Shown: piece by piece, positions 1 to 7,758 of the stretch
Layout: the number at the start of each line of letters is the position of its first letter
Numbering within the stretch: position 1 is the first letter of the stretch
From: an uncultured Victivallales bacterium
Lineage (GTDB): Bacteria > Verrucomicrobiota > Lentisphaeria > Victivallales > UBA1829
Direction: 5' to 3'
Assembly: GCA_944390735.1 (NCBI GenBank)
Contig: CALXRL010000094.1
Coordinates: 1 to 64,000, forward strand
DNA: 64,000 nt
Notes under the pieces: generated by a model
Database searches by the model: none
What the model was told of the DNA's origin: nothing
What the model saw: the letters and a program-made list of their open reading frames with translations, nothing else
Translations under genes and position numbers: made by a program

Positions 1-1372
1 CAAGACCGCTGCCGCCGACCATGAGATTCGGATCGTGAAGTTTCGTTTTCGCGTAGTCTATTTTCAGTTCTTCCGCGAAGTCCGCGGGAAGACGGGTCGC
101 GTTTGCCTCATTTGCCGCCTCGGTCAGATGGAATGTGCCGGGGGGATATTTCCAGCTTTCGCTGGTTTGGGGAATCAGCGAAAGTTTCCGTTTCCGGTAC
201 TCCCGGAAAATTTCCTCGGTGCTGCGTTTGGAATAGATCCCGTTTTTGCCTGGAGAGGGCAGTGGGATGCCGTCATGAAGAATCCGATAGGCCCCGCGCA
301 GCCGCACCGTGCCGATGCCGAGCCATTCCAGAAGATCCAGTTTTTCTTCGCTGACGCGGTTCCATGGATAGAGCATTCCTCCGAAAATGGAATGCTTCCG
401 GTGTTTCCGTTCGCCGGAGGGCAGAATGCAGTACGAGGTGCGGAACATCTCCCGTTTTCCACAGCGGAGAGTCACTTCAAAATATCCCAGTCGGCCGGCT
501 GGAAGAGGAAGAGTCTGTCTGGAGATGGATGCCGCATCCGCCCGGAGCGGAAGTATGCGTTGTTCGATTCGCCCGTTCCATGCGTCGGTGATTTCCAGTT
601 CGCCTTGCGTATCCAGTGCTTGGGAGGAACGATTGCGGATCAGCAGTTCCGCTTCCGTCGCATCCCCCTCCAGCAGAATGTTGCAGTAGCGGCGGAAACG
701 GAGTGCGGCATCTATTTCCTGTTCGGAAAAAATATCGAAGAGCGGTCTGCTTCCGCAGTACGGGGTGAGTGCCAGATCCAGCGACAGACGGGATTTCCCG
801 TTTTCGGTTTTCCAGAAGAGAATTCCCTCGCTGCTTTTCCGGCTGCGCTGAAAGGCAAGAGAGAGTTTCGGCTTGAATTCCGCTTTGATTCCGCAGCTTC
901 CGCCTTCGGGACCGTTGTCCGCGCGGGATGAAAGCAGACGCTGTTCCGGTCCCGCGTAGAAAATCAGCATGCGCATTCCGCCATCCTGCTTTTTGTGTTC
1001 CCGGAACTCTCCGCTGAAATGAATACGAAGCCATTCCGGATGCGCCTCCATCCACCCTTTGAGCTGGACGCGTTCCGACTGAGATCCGCTGAAACGATAC
1101 TCGAATTCGATTTTGTCCGTATCCCCGTTTTTCTCCTGAAGACGGGCATGGAATTCCGCGGAACGAAAGAGTTCTTTTCCCGTACTCCGTTCCGATACAA
1201 AACCGATTCCCTTGAGAAACGGAGTGAAGGTGCCGTTTTTCTGAAGAATGGAGATCCGGATCGACCGGGAGTAATCCAGCTGATAGGTTTTCCCATGGTA
1301 GATTCCGTTTTCCGCAAAGAGGGAAAGGAACGGAAGAACGAGAAGCGGGAGCAGAATGCGGGAGATGGTCAT
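1..1372 (-). CDS. Secreted glycoside hydrolase-like protein, C-terminus cut by window edge
   Basis: The frame opens at an ATG at 1372 and stays open to base 1, giving at least 457 residues. Residues 1-20 form a hydrophobic signal peptide ending LFA before ENG. The middle looks like beta-rich, extracellular sequence. Near the window edge, residues 421-424 read NEAN, followed about 20 residues later by a DPNLMVGG-type strand. This is the layout of the acid/base strand of clan GH-A TIM barrels (usually NEP). It is the third gene of a minus-strand cassette behind a pseudopilin (18-bp gap) and a GntR-LacI regulator. Family and substrate cannot be assigned because the expected nucleophile strand lies outside the window. 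The hydrolase call is inference from motif and context. Confidence 0.6.
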   Translation of the reverse strand, partial: MTISRILLPLLVLPFLSLFAENGIYHGKTYQLDYSRSIRISILQKNGTFTPFLKGIGFVSERSTGKELFRSAEFHARLQEKNGDTDKIEFEYRFSGSQSERVQLKGWMEAHPEWLRIHFSGEFREHKKQDGGMRMLIFYAGPEQRLLSSRADNGPEGGSCGIKAEFKPKLSLAFQRSRKSSEGILFWKTENGKSRLSLDLALTPYCGSRPLFDIFSEQEIDAALRFRRYCNILLEGDATEAELLIRNRSSQALDTQGELEITDAWNGRIEQRILPLRADAASISRQTLPLPAGRLGYFEVTLRCGKREMFRTSYCILPSGERKHRKHSIFGGMLYPWNRVSEEKLDLLEWLGIGTVRLRGAYRILHDGIPLPSPGKNGIYSKRSTEEIFREYRKRKLSLIPQTSESWKYPPGTFHLTEAANEANATRLPADFAEELKIDYAKTKLHDPNLMVGGSGL

Positions 1373-1390
1373 AATGCGATCCTCCACTCA

Positions 1391-2044
1391 TCAGTCCTGC
1401 AGCCCGAAACAGCGGCGTTTCGCGGCAAGCCATGCGGAGTAGGGACGATACTCGATATGGCCGTCCAGAAATCCGGCGACCGATCCGCCGGTGTGTCTGG
1501 GATCGAAACTCTGTGGCAGGGTATCGGTCCATGGCGTCGTTTTCGGGGAGTAGAAGGAGATGCTTCCCCGGGTGTCGCCGATCAGAACCCGTGAAGAGGC
1601 ATCCTGAATGCGTGAAAGCAGAAGAGACACCTGATAGCCGACTCCATAAGTGACACTGGCGTAAATGCCGATGGTTCTGTTTTCCGTTCCGGGAGCCGGA
1701 CAAACCAGAACGCCGGATCCGCTCTTCCCTTCGATTTCGCTGATCCAGGCTTTGGGCTCCGGCAGATACCTGCTGCGGATCAGAAGATTGCTCCACCAGT
1801 TTCTGCTGCGCGAGGGATTGCTCCCGGAAAAACTTTCCGCCAGATTCAGCGGCGGAGTCCGGTCGTCGAAATCGGAACAGTAGAGCATGACGGCCTGCAT
1901 GATCTGTTTCTGATTCCCCGTGCAGCTGTTCCGGATCGCGCGTGCGTTTGCCTTGTTCAGTGCAGGAAGCAGAAGAGAGAGTAGAATCAGCAGAATTGCA
2001 AGAACAATCATCAATTCAATCATTGTAAAGGAATGTGGTCTCAT
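1391..2044 (-). CDS. Prepilin-type (pseudopilin) protein, H-X9-DG family
   Basis: A 217-residue protein with a short basic leader, then FTMIELM and a hydrophobic helix (residues about 6-30), the class III signal of type IV pilins and type II secretion pseudopilins. The mature Phe+1 and Glu+5 are present, but the residue before Phe is Ser, not Gly. Near the C-terminus a His is followed after nine residues by Asp-Gly (DGH), the processing-associated H-X9-DG motif common in PVC bacteria. I chose the ATG at 2044, four bases after the regulator's stop, because it leaves a normal short leader; an upstream start would overlap the regulator. It lies between a regulator and a secreted glycosidase-like gene. 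Its role in assembly or secretion is inferred. Confidence 0.85.
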   Translation of the reverse strand: MRPHSFTMIELMIVLAILLILLSLLLPALNKANARAIRNSCTGNQKQIMQAVMLYCSDFDDRTPPLNLAESFSGSNPSRSRNWWSNLLIRSRYLPEPKAWISEIEGKSGSGVLVCPAPGTENRTIGIYASVTYGVGYQVSLLLSRIQDASSRVLIGDTRGSISFYSPKTTPWTDTLPQSFDPRHTGGSVAGFLDGHIEYRPYSAWLAAKRRCFGLQD

Positions 2045-2048
2045 GGGA

Positions 2049-3149
2049 TCAGTTCTCCGTTTGCGGTGTGACAATACTTTCTCTTTCGATCAGGACAGCC
2101 GGATAATATTTTTCCTTCGGCTGGGGTGTATTGGCGGCAATCATATCCAGAGCATCCCGGCTCATGGTGGTGAAATCGGTCCGGGTGCAGGAGATGGCGG
2201 GGGTGGCATCGGCGAGCATGAAGTCATCGCCATGGGCCAGAATTCCGATCTCATCGGGGACGCGGATCTTCTGTTCCCAGAGAACCCGACGACCGGCAAA
2301 CGCTCCGTTGGCTCCGATGTAAATGAGTCCGGTGAGTTTCCGTTCCCGGATCTCCTCCAGAAAGGACAGAGTGACTTTTCTTCCTGCGTCGCGGCTGCTT
2401 TCCCAGGATTTGACCGGTCGGGAAAAGAGACTCAGTTCCATATCGGACTGTTTCGCTTCTTCCAACGCTGCTTCGATCATTTTCTGTGGAATGGTTCCAT
2501 CGGGGACCGCGCGGAGAAAACCGATCCGGCGGTGATGCTTCTCCCGGAAACAGCGGACGCACAATCTGCCATTGGCTTCCGCGTCGGGGAGGAGAAGGTG
2601 AATATTCGCAGGCAGATCATCGTAGGTGAAGTAGCTGTCGAGAATAACGACCGGGCAGGAGAGTGTTCCAAGCTCCTGAAGCAGAGATTCTTCCAGACGA
2701 TCCGCTGTGGATATCAGGACCATTCCTTTGAGCTCTTCCATTCCGGCGATCTCTCGGATCAGCGCATTCCGGTCGCTGTTCCGCTGCACGCGATAGTTCC
2801 GGGCCGTGAATCCGAGCTGTCTTGCATAGGCGTTCAGGGTATGTTCCATCTGCCACACAGGACTCGCAAAATAATCCACCGAGAAGATCACAACATTGGC
2901 ATGACGGTCCTGTCCCCTGGCCGGCCGGACTTCATAAGGGGCGCTTCCTGCACAGCTGACAATGCCTGTTCCTCTGCGGCAGAGCAGGATTCCTTCTTTT
3001 TCCAGATCATGCACAGCTCGGCTCACCGGTGACTGCGAGGCCCGGAAACGACGCATCAGTTCCGCGATGGTCGGCATCCGGAGGCGCGAGGCGGGTTTCA
3101 GCGCTTCGGCCTTCAGATAGGCTTTGATTTCATCGTATTTTTCCGACAT
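2049..3149 (-). CDS. GntR-type transcriptional regulator with LacI-like sensor domain
   Basis: A 366-residue protein. Residues about 1-75 are a GntR winged helix (IAELMRRFRASQSPVSRAVHDL is the recognition region), ending in a short wing. The remainder resembles the periplasmic-binding-protein fold of LacI/GalR regulators, with segments such as GMVLIST, VVILDSY, RRIGFLRAV and GLIYIGANG. The ATG at 3149 has a GGGGAAGAG ribosome site; the open frame extends further upstream but through the promoter at 3201-3229. It heads the pseudopilin / secreted hydrolase cassette that follows on the same strand, so it probably senses a sugar released by that cassette. The ligand is unknown. Confidence 0.85.
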   Translation of the reverse strand: MSEKYDEIKAYLKAEALKPASRLRMPTIAELMRRFRASQSPVSRAVHDLEKEGILLCRRGTGIVSCAGSAPYEVRPARGQDRHANVVIFSVDYFASPVWQMEHTLNAYARQLGFTARNYRVQRNSDRNALIREIAGMEELKGMVLISTADRLEESLLQELGTLSCPVVILDSYFTYDDLPANIHLLLPDAEANGRLCVRCFREKHHRRIGFLRAVPDGTIPQKMIEAALEEAKQSDMELSLFSRPVKSWESSRDAGRKVTLSFLEEIRERKLTGLIYIGANGAFAGRRVLWEQKIRVPDEIGILAHGDDFMLADATPAISCTRTDFTTMSRDALDMIAANTPQPKEKYYPAVLIERESIVTPQTEN

Positions 3150-3200
3150 CGATTCTCTTCCCCTGATATTTTCTCGATAATGAAAAAGAACTATATTAAT

Positions 3201-3229
3201 ATTATAATCGATTTTTTGGAATTTGTCAA
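3201..3229 (-). promoter_or_regulatory. Sigma-70 type promoter of the GntR-pilin-hydrolase cassette
   Basis: Read on the minus strand, TTGACA (3229-3224) and TATAAT (3206-3201) are separated by exactly 17 bp, a full consensus match. It lies about 50 bp upstream of the regulator start at 3149. A 10-bp palindrome ATATTAATAT (3193-3202) overlaps the end of the -10 and the expected start site and could be an operator. The rest of the 285-bp gap up to 3434 is purine-rich with no gene seen. Confidence 0.75.
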
Positions 3230-3434
3230 CCCCATGGATTTCTCTTTTTCCGGAAAAAAACGGATTGTTCTTCCGGGAAGGAGGGAAAGGGATGCGGAAA
3301 GCGGAAGATGGCTGGAAGAAGCGCTTCGGCAAACCAAAATCATTCCGGAAGGAAAGAAAAAAAGAAACCCGTTCCTCCTTGGGGGGGGACGGGGAGAAAA
3401 CGTTTGTGTCGAATTCTTGCGAAAGCGGCTGTTA

Positions 3435-4085
3435 TTACGGTTTGTAATCGTAGTACCCGGTAATGATGCCGCATTGACGGCAGCGGAATGCGTAGGCGCG
3501 GGGACTTCCGTCGCCATCAAGTCGTTTGAGCACGCTTTCGGCTTTTCCGCCGTCCCAGCTGACCTCTTCTTCGGCGAGAGCGGTGAGGGCGTCAAGGAAT
3601 TCGGCGCTTCCGCAGGCAATGAGTTCCTCGTATCCCGCAGTGCCGAGATATTCCATCATATCGCCGCAGTGGGAGAGCCATTGCTCCTCTTTCCAGCCGT
3701 CGAAGCACGGGGTTCGTTCGCGGATGAGGGCCTGGGTCTCCTCCGGAACATCGCTGATATCCTTGACCTTGCAGAAGACCCCGTGAAATTTTCTTGCGGC
3801 GGCGCCGCTGGCGATGCACCAGGGACAGACCTCCTGGAACTGCTGTCCCCGCGCATGTTCCAGAAAATGAAAATGACCTCCGTACAGACAGGGCACCTCT
3901 TTGCCGCAGCAGGCGCAGACGGCGTGTTCCGCGGGATGGATCGTTCCATCTTCATAGGCTCTTGGATAGTAGGGGAATTCCGGCAGAACGGAATAGTCCT
4001 GCCCTGCGATGATCTGCTGCAGGATCTCCTCCTCGGTCGGCGGGGCTTCCTTTTTGGAGTGGATCAGTTTTTGCAGAAAACTCAT
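3435..4085 (-). CDS. CbrC family protein
   Basis: A 216-residue cytoplasmic protein of the CbrC (UPF0167) family. Residues after about 25 contain the family's LPEFPYYPRAYEDGTI region, and there are three Cys pairs (VCACCGKE, CPWC, CRQCG) that look like zinc ligands. The start at 4085 is preceded by an AAGGAGG ribosome site five to six bases away; an upstream in-frame Met would run through the promoter. In E. coli CbrC is linked to colicin E2 tolerance, but its biochemistry is not known and I do not transfer that role. It is monocistronic here. Confidence 0.8.
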   Translation of the reverse strand: MSFLQKLIHSKKEAPPTEEEILQQIIAGQDYSVLPEFPYYPRAYEDGTIHPAEHAVCACCGKEVPCLYGGHFHFLEHARGQQFQEVCPWCIASGAAARKFHGVFCKVKDISDVPEETQALIRERTPCFDGWKEEQWLSHCGDMMEYLGTAGYEELIACGSAEFLDALTALAEEEVSWDGGKAESVLKRLDGDGSPRAYAFRCRQCGIITGYYDYKP

Positions 4086-4168
4086 GAACGTCCTCCTTTC
4101 AGTCAAAGCTCTCGTGATATGAGTGGTCACCCGGACAACGGAACTGGAGAAATTCGGGTCTCTTCTGC

Positions 4169-4198
4169 AATATAGATACCGAAGGAAGGAAATTCCAA
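4169..4198 (-). promoter_or_regulatory. Probable promoter of the CbrC-like gene
   Basis: On the minus strand TTGGAA (4198-4193) and TATATT (4174-4169) are separated by 18 bp, about 85 bp upstream of the start at 4085. Prediction from sequence only. Confidence 0.45.
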
Positions 4199-4257
4199 CG
4201 GGGAAAGAAAAAAAACGCTGAAATCTTCCCGGAGATATGGAAAAGCACTCCGTTTTT

Positions 4258-4286
4258 TTGAAAAACAGCCGATTCCGTGCTATATT
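4258..4286 (+). promoter_or_regulatory. Promoter of the small membrane protein gene
   Basis: TTGAAA (4258-4263) and TATATT (4281-4286) with a 17-bp spacer, ending 24 bp before the ATG at 4311. This gives a very short leader containing a GGGAGAAGAAG ribosome site. Confidence 0.6.
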
Positions 4287-4310
4287 GCTCTCATTCGGGA
4301 GAAGAAGAGA

Positions 4311-4640
4311 ATGCAAACGGATGATGTTGTTCTATTTCTGAATTATTTTTTTCTGGCGCTGCCGCTGGTGGTTGTGCTTCTTCATTTGACGAAGCCCGCC
4401 TGGTTTGCGGGACTGCGGAGGAAAATTTTCTGGGGGATCGGGGTGTCGGTCTTTGCCTGGGGGATTGTTTGTCTGGAGATGATTCTGGATCCTCCGGAGA
4501 CGCAGTTCACCCTGGTTTGTGCAGGCTGGTTCGGCTGGATGTACATCTGGTTTCTTCTGACGCCGGTGCTGCTGGTCTATGCGGGAATCCGCTGGGGAAT
4601 CCTGTCTCTCGCGGAGCTCTGGCGAAGGCATCGCTCCTGA
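4311..4640 (+). CDS. Small integral membrane protein of unknown function
   Basis: A 109-residue protein with three likely membrane helices: about residues 7-25 (FLNYFFLALPLVVVLL), 38-57 (FWGIGVSVFAWGIVCL) and 70-98 (LVCAGWFGWMYIWFLL and following). It ends in a basic tail, RRHRS. I do not recognise a family. It has its own promoter 24 bp upstream and is followed by 272 bp without a gene, so it appears monocistronic. Confidence 0.65.
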   Translation: MQTDDVVLFLNYFFLALPLVVVLLHLTKPAWFAGLRRKIFWGIGVSVFAWGIVCLEMILDPPETQFTLVCAGWFGWMYIWFLLTPVLLVYAGIRWGILSLAELWRRHRS

Positions 4641-4675
4641 AGCGCGGAAGAACGGCCGCATGCGCGGAAGCCTGC

Positions 4676-4798
4676 GCGGAGAGAAGGAGATGTCGCTTCT
4701 CCGCCCGCGGATCATCGTCCCGGCTCCCGGAGGGCGATTCCCGACAGAAAAAACTCTTTTTCTTTCGCGGAACGTGATTCCTGGGAACATTTTTCCCA
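4676..4798 (+). terminator. Stem-loops after the small membrane protein gene
   Basis: Two short hairpins lie in the gap 4641-4912: an imperfect GCGGAGAGAAG / CTTCTCCGC pair near 4676-4703 and TGGGAA (4782-4787) pairing with TTCCCA (4793-4798). Neither has a clean U tract, so termination is uncertain. Nothing else was seen in this gap. Confidence 0.3.
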
Positions 4799-4912
4799 AA
4801 GTCGCTGTTTTTAAACGGTGTTTCCGGGAAATTTCCGGCAACGCTGCGCCGGAGAAAGCCGATCCCAGGCGAACACGAACCGTGGAATGGAAAAAGGATA
4901 TCGGAGAGAGAG

Positions 4913-5416
4913 ATGGAGATCAGAGATCGAATCAATGCGTTTGTTTTTCCGAAAATGAATCGGACGTTCGCCATTCGTCTGGTTATCACAATTGCGGTCT
5001 GCTTTCTCTTTTTCAAATTTGTCTGCAAACCGGTTTTCCTGAACGGAGGAAGCATGGAACCCAATTATCACGACGGAACGTTGAACTTCTGCTGGACTCC
5101 TACCTATCTCTTCCGCGCTCCCAGAAAGGGAGATGTGGTGGCGCTGCGTTATGAGGGAGACCGGGTCATGCTCCTGAAACGGATCGTCGCCAATGCCGGC
5201 GATACCGTCGAATTCCGGAACGGAACGCTGTTCGTCAACGGAAAGGCTGTCCGGGAACCGTATGTCAAGTTCAATGAGGGAAACTGGAATCTGCCTCTTC
5301 GGAAGGTCTCGCCCGGCTGCGTGTATGTCGTCGGAGACAACCGGGGCATGCCGATCGAACAGCATAAATTCGGAGAAATCCGCAGAAACCGAATCGAAGG
5401 AACTCTTCTCTTATGA
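4913..5416 (+). CDS. Signal peptidase I, short form
   Basis: A 167-residue S26-family protease that would cleave signal peptides at the outer face of the cytoplasmic membrane. One N-terminal membrane helix (residues about 20-40) precedes the catalytic serine in GGSMEPN (Ser47). The general-base lysine is in MLLKRIVA (Lys89), and the GDNR box (VYVVGDNRG) follows. It is much shorter than the 388-residue LepB encoded at 18357-19523, so the organism carries at least two paralogues. The start has a GGAGAGAGAG ribosome site. Its last four bases overlap the next gene's start, so the two are translationally coupled. A specialised substrate is possible but not shown. Confidence 0.9.
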   Translation: MEIRDRINAFVFPKMNRTFAIRLVITIAVCFLFFKFVCKPVFLNGGSMEPNYHDGTLNFCWTPTYLFRAPRKGDVVALRYEGDRVMLLKRIVANAGDTVEFRNGTLFVNGKAVREPYVKFNEGNWNLPLRKVSPGCVYVVGDNRGMPIEQHKFGEIRRNRIEGTLLL

Positions 5417-5928
5417 ACAGAAAACTGCTGATTGTCATCCTTGGAGTCGTGGCGGTCTGCGCCGCAGGCGTGCTTCTCTGGCGATTCCTGTTTGCGGAGT
5501 CGCCGGAGCATCAGATCCGCCGGACCTTTCAGGAGTTGTCCGCCACCGCCCGGAAGACCGGAAAGGAGGGCCTCATCGTTGCTATGGAAAAAGCCCGCGA
5601 CACCGCCCGCTTCTTTGACGACGTCTGCACTCTGAAACTGGACCGGATTCCCAATGGGGTCGGCGCCATGAGCCGCCAGAACATCACGGCAAACACTCTG
5701 ACGCTGCGCAACTATTTCCGAACCATGAAAGTCACGTTCTACGACATGGAAATCCTGGTGGACAGGGAGAAACCGGAGGCACAGGCCACTTTCACCGCCG
5801 TCTTCGAGGGCGATCCCTCCTCCGGCCGGCCCGTCCGCGAGACCAAGGAGATGGATGCCGGTCTGGTGCGGAAGCAGGACCGCTGGCTCCTGACATCGCT
5901 TGCCTTCCGCGATGTCATCCGGAAATGA
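5413..5928 (+). CDS. Membrane-anchored protein, possibly NTF2-like fold
   Basis: A 171-residue protein with one N-terminal membrane helix (residues about 5-27, LLIVILGVVAVCAAGVLLW) and an exported soluble part. The pattern of an alpha-helical start followed by strands ending in DAGLVRKQDRWLLTSLAFRDV resembles NTF2/SnoaL-like ligand-binding folds, where RW-type strands are typical. This fold assignment is inference; no catalytic residues can be named. It overlaps the short signal peptidase by 4 bp (ATGA) and its 3' end overlaps the convergent UroD gene by 14 bp. Confidence 0.6.
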   Translation: MNRKLLIVILGVVAVCAAGVLLWRFLFAESPEHQIRRTFQELSATARKTGKEGLIVAMEKARDTARFFDDVCTLKLDRIPNGVGAMSRQNITANTLTLRNYFRTMKVTFYDMEILVDREKPEAQATFTAVFEGDPSSGRPVRETKEMDAGLVRKQDRWLLTSLAFRDVIRK

Positions 5929-7006
5929 CGCTTCTCTTTTCCGAAGCCTCCCGGCAGGCGGAAACGTATGCTTCGATGTTTTCCCATGGCACTTCCGGTT
6001 CCACCAGATGCGTCGGCGTGCAGAGCAGTCCGCCCTGTTCGCCGGCGATCCTCAGATTCCGGAGAACCGCATCCCGCACCTCCTCCGGCGTTCCGAAGGG
6101 AAGCGTGGTCTGGGTGCCGAGCGTGCCCCAGAAGGAGAGGCGGTCTCCGCAGGCATCGTGAATTTCCTTGAAATCCATGCATTCCGGCTGAACCGGATTC
6201 AGCACATCGATTCCCGCTTCGATCAGGTCTTCCAGAAAAGGGGTCACATAACCGCAGGAGTGGTAGGTGATCAGCAGAGACGGATGGACTCGTTTCGCCG
6301 CGGAAATGACCCGTTTCAGGCGCGGCTTCAGGTGTGCGCGGTAGAGTTCGAGCGACATCATGATGGTATGCTGCATTCCGATGTCGTCGCCCAGACGGAT
6401 GAAGTCCACCCCCGCGGCTGCAAACGCCGCCGCTCGCTTTTCCGCAAGAACGGTGATCCGTTCCAGATGACCCACGGTCATGGGATCGTCCGTCATCATG
6501 CCGATCATCATCTCCTCCATGCTCCGCAGGTACCAGGCGCATTCCCAGATGGTGCACTCCATGCAGACGGAGGCGGCTAGACCGCGCGCATGGATGGCTT
6601 CCACCTCTTTCCGGCATGATTCCATCTGCGTCTCATCGAATTCCGGATACGGATAGGCGTCGAACTCCTCCTGCGAGGTGAAATTCTTCATCGGATGGTA
6701 CATCCGGCTCATGTGCATGGATTCCGGCGTTTTCTCGTGCGCAGTTCCCCAGATCGAAAAGGTCGTTTCCGGAAGAAACTCCATTCCGGGATAATACCGT
6801 CTCCAGTCGGTCTCCTTCTGCCGCAGAAACGTGGTTCTGACTTCCCGGGCGGGAAACGAAAAAAATTCCCGGTAATCATCGCCATGGCCGGGATGGTGAC
6901 GGAGAAATTTCTCCACCATGGCCGGGGAAAGGGCGAAATCAACCGGAACGGCTTCATATCCTTTCCGTCGCCACAGACTCAACAGATTTTCGCGCGGGGT
7001 CATCAT
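5915..7006 (-). CDS. Uroporphyrinogen decarboxylase-family methyltransferase (MtaA-like)
   Basis: A 363-residue protein of the UroD superfamily, the fold used by MtaA, MtbA and CmuA to move methyl groups to or from corrinoid proteins or coenzymes. A zinc-site pattern is visible: His249-Ser-Cys251 (YHSCGYV) and Cys329 (GGLLCTPTH), the H-x-C...C arrangement of MtaA-type enzymes, rather than the haem-pathway decarboxylase. It is the last gene of a five-gene operon and overlaps the DUF1638 gene by 4 bp. Operon context with a corrinoid protein and a RACo-like activator strongly supports methyl transfer. The methyl donor or acceptor is not identifiable from sequence. Confidence 0.8.
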   Translation of the reverse strand: MMTPRENLLSLWRRKGYEAVPVDFALSPAMVEKFLRHHPGHGDDYREFFSFPAREVRTTFLRQKETDWRRYYPGMEFLPETTFSIWGTAHEKTPESMHMSRMYHPMKNFTSQEEFDAYPYPEFDETQMESCRKEVEAIHARGLAASVCMECTIWECAWYLRSMEEMMIGMMTDDPMTVGHLERITVLAEKRAAAFAAAGVDFIRLGDDIGMQHTIMMSLELYRAHLKPRLKRVISAAKRVHPSLLITYHSCGYVTPFLEDLIEAGIDVLNPVQPECMDFKEIHDACGDRLSFWGTLGTQTTLPFGTPEEVRDAVLRNLRIAGEQGGLLCTPTHLVEPEVPWENIEAYVSACREASEKRSVISG

Positions 7007-7758
7007 TTGATTTTCTCCTTTTCCTCTTTTGCCGGAGTGGTCGGAACGGTGCGGAGGATCCGGTCCCAGTCGCCGACCTGCCGGATCATTTCGCCGGGTT
7101 TTACCATCAGAAACTCCTCCTCCGCCCAGTTTCCGGCGAGCAGGGCGCGAATCAGATGCAGGGATCCCTGGAGAGTTTGAAAGGGACGTCCTTCCTTCTC
7201 CGCATGTTCCCGGCAGCGTTCCATGGCTTCGGCACAGGGAATCTCCGGAATCTGAATAAAGAAAATCGGCCGGAGTTCCCCGTTGAGTTTCGGGTGCATT
7301 GCCTCGTAGATGTAGCGGGCGTCCTCTTCGCCGTACTGTTCCACGAGCGCCTCCCAGCCGTCGCCGAGAATCATTTCCCCGTCGGAGAAATAGTAGTCGC
7401 CGTGTTCCACAAATCCGATGGATCCGAAGGGGGTGCTCGGCATCGGGGAGAAGATCTCTTCAAAGCGTCTGCGGCTCCCGAGCAGAATGCCGCAGCAGTC
7501 GTGACTGCGCGGAATGACCACCGGAATTGATCGCGCGCACAGTCCGTCGGCGGCGCTGCCGCAGAGTCCGTAGGCAAGAAGAATGGCGTCGAATTCCGGC
7601 GAACGGTCGATTTTTTCCTGAAGTTTCCTCCGCAGTTCCGCCGGATGGGCATGTTCTCCCAGTTCCAGAAATTCAATCGTCAGATGGTGCGGCGATTCCA
7701 TCGCCGCATACGAAAGTTCATGGGAAAAGACATTGCAGGAGATCACTTTGAATTTCAT
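7003..7758 (-). CDS. DUF1638 family protein of the corrinoid operon
   Basis: A 251-residue protein with the start of DUF1638 proteins (KFKVISCNVF) and the family's conserved LLAYGLCG and IPRSHDCCGILLGS segments, which carry paired Cys and His residues. DUF1638 proteins commonly sit beside corrinoid-dependent methyltransferases; their function is not established. The ATG at 7758 overlaps the stop of the upstream activator gene by 4 bp, and the 3' end overlaps the next UroD gene by 4 bp, so expression is coupled on both sides. The Cys-rich segment suggests metal or cofactor binding, which is inference. Confidence 0.8.
   Translation of the reverse strand: MKFKVISCNVFSHELSYAAMESPHHLTIEFLELGEHAHPAELRRKLQEKIDRSPEFDAILLAYGLCGSAADGLCARSIPVVIPRSHDCCGILLGSRRRFEEIFSPMPSTPFGSIGFVEHGDYYFSDGEMILGDGWEALVEQYGEEDARYIYEAMHPKLNGELRPIFFIQIPEIPCAEAMERCREHAEKEGRPFQTLQGSLHLIRALLAGNWAEEEFLMVKPGEMIRQVGDWDRILRTVPTTPAKEEKEKIK

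Noticed and set aside
477-1796. A long minus-strand frame overlapping the pseudopilin and first glycosidase-like gene
   Set aside because: It is a different frame from the real gene starting at 1372; its product is Arg/Ser/Pro-rich without any pattern, and it would overlap the pseudopilin.
3385-3402. G-run that could form a quadruplex
   Set aside because: Only one long G tract and a second short one are present; four tracts within a short window are not seen.
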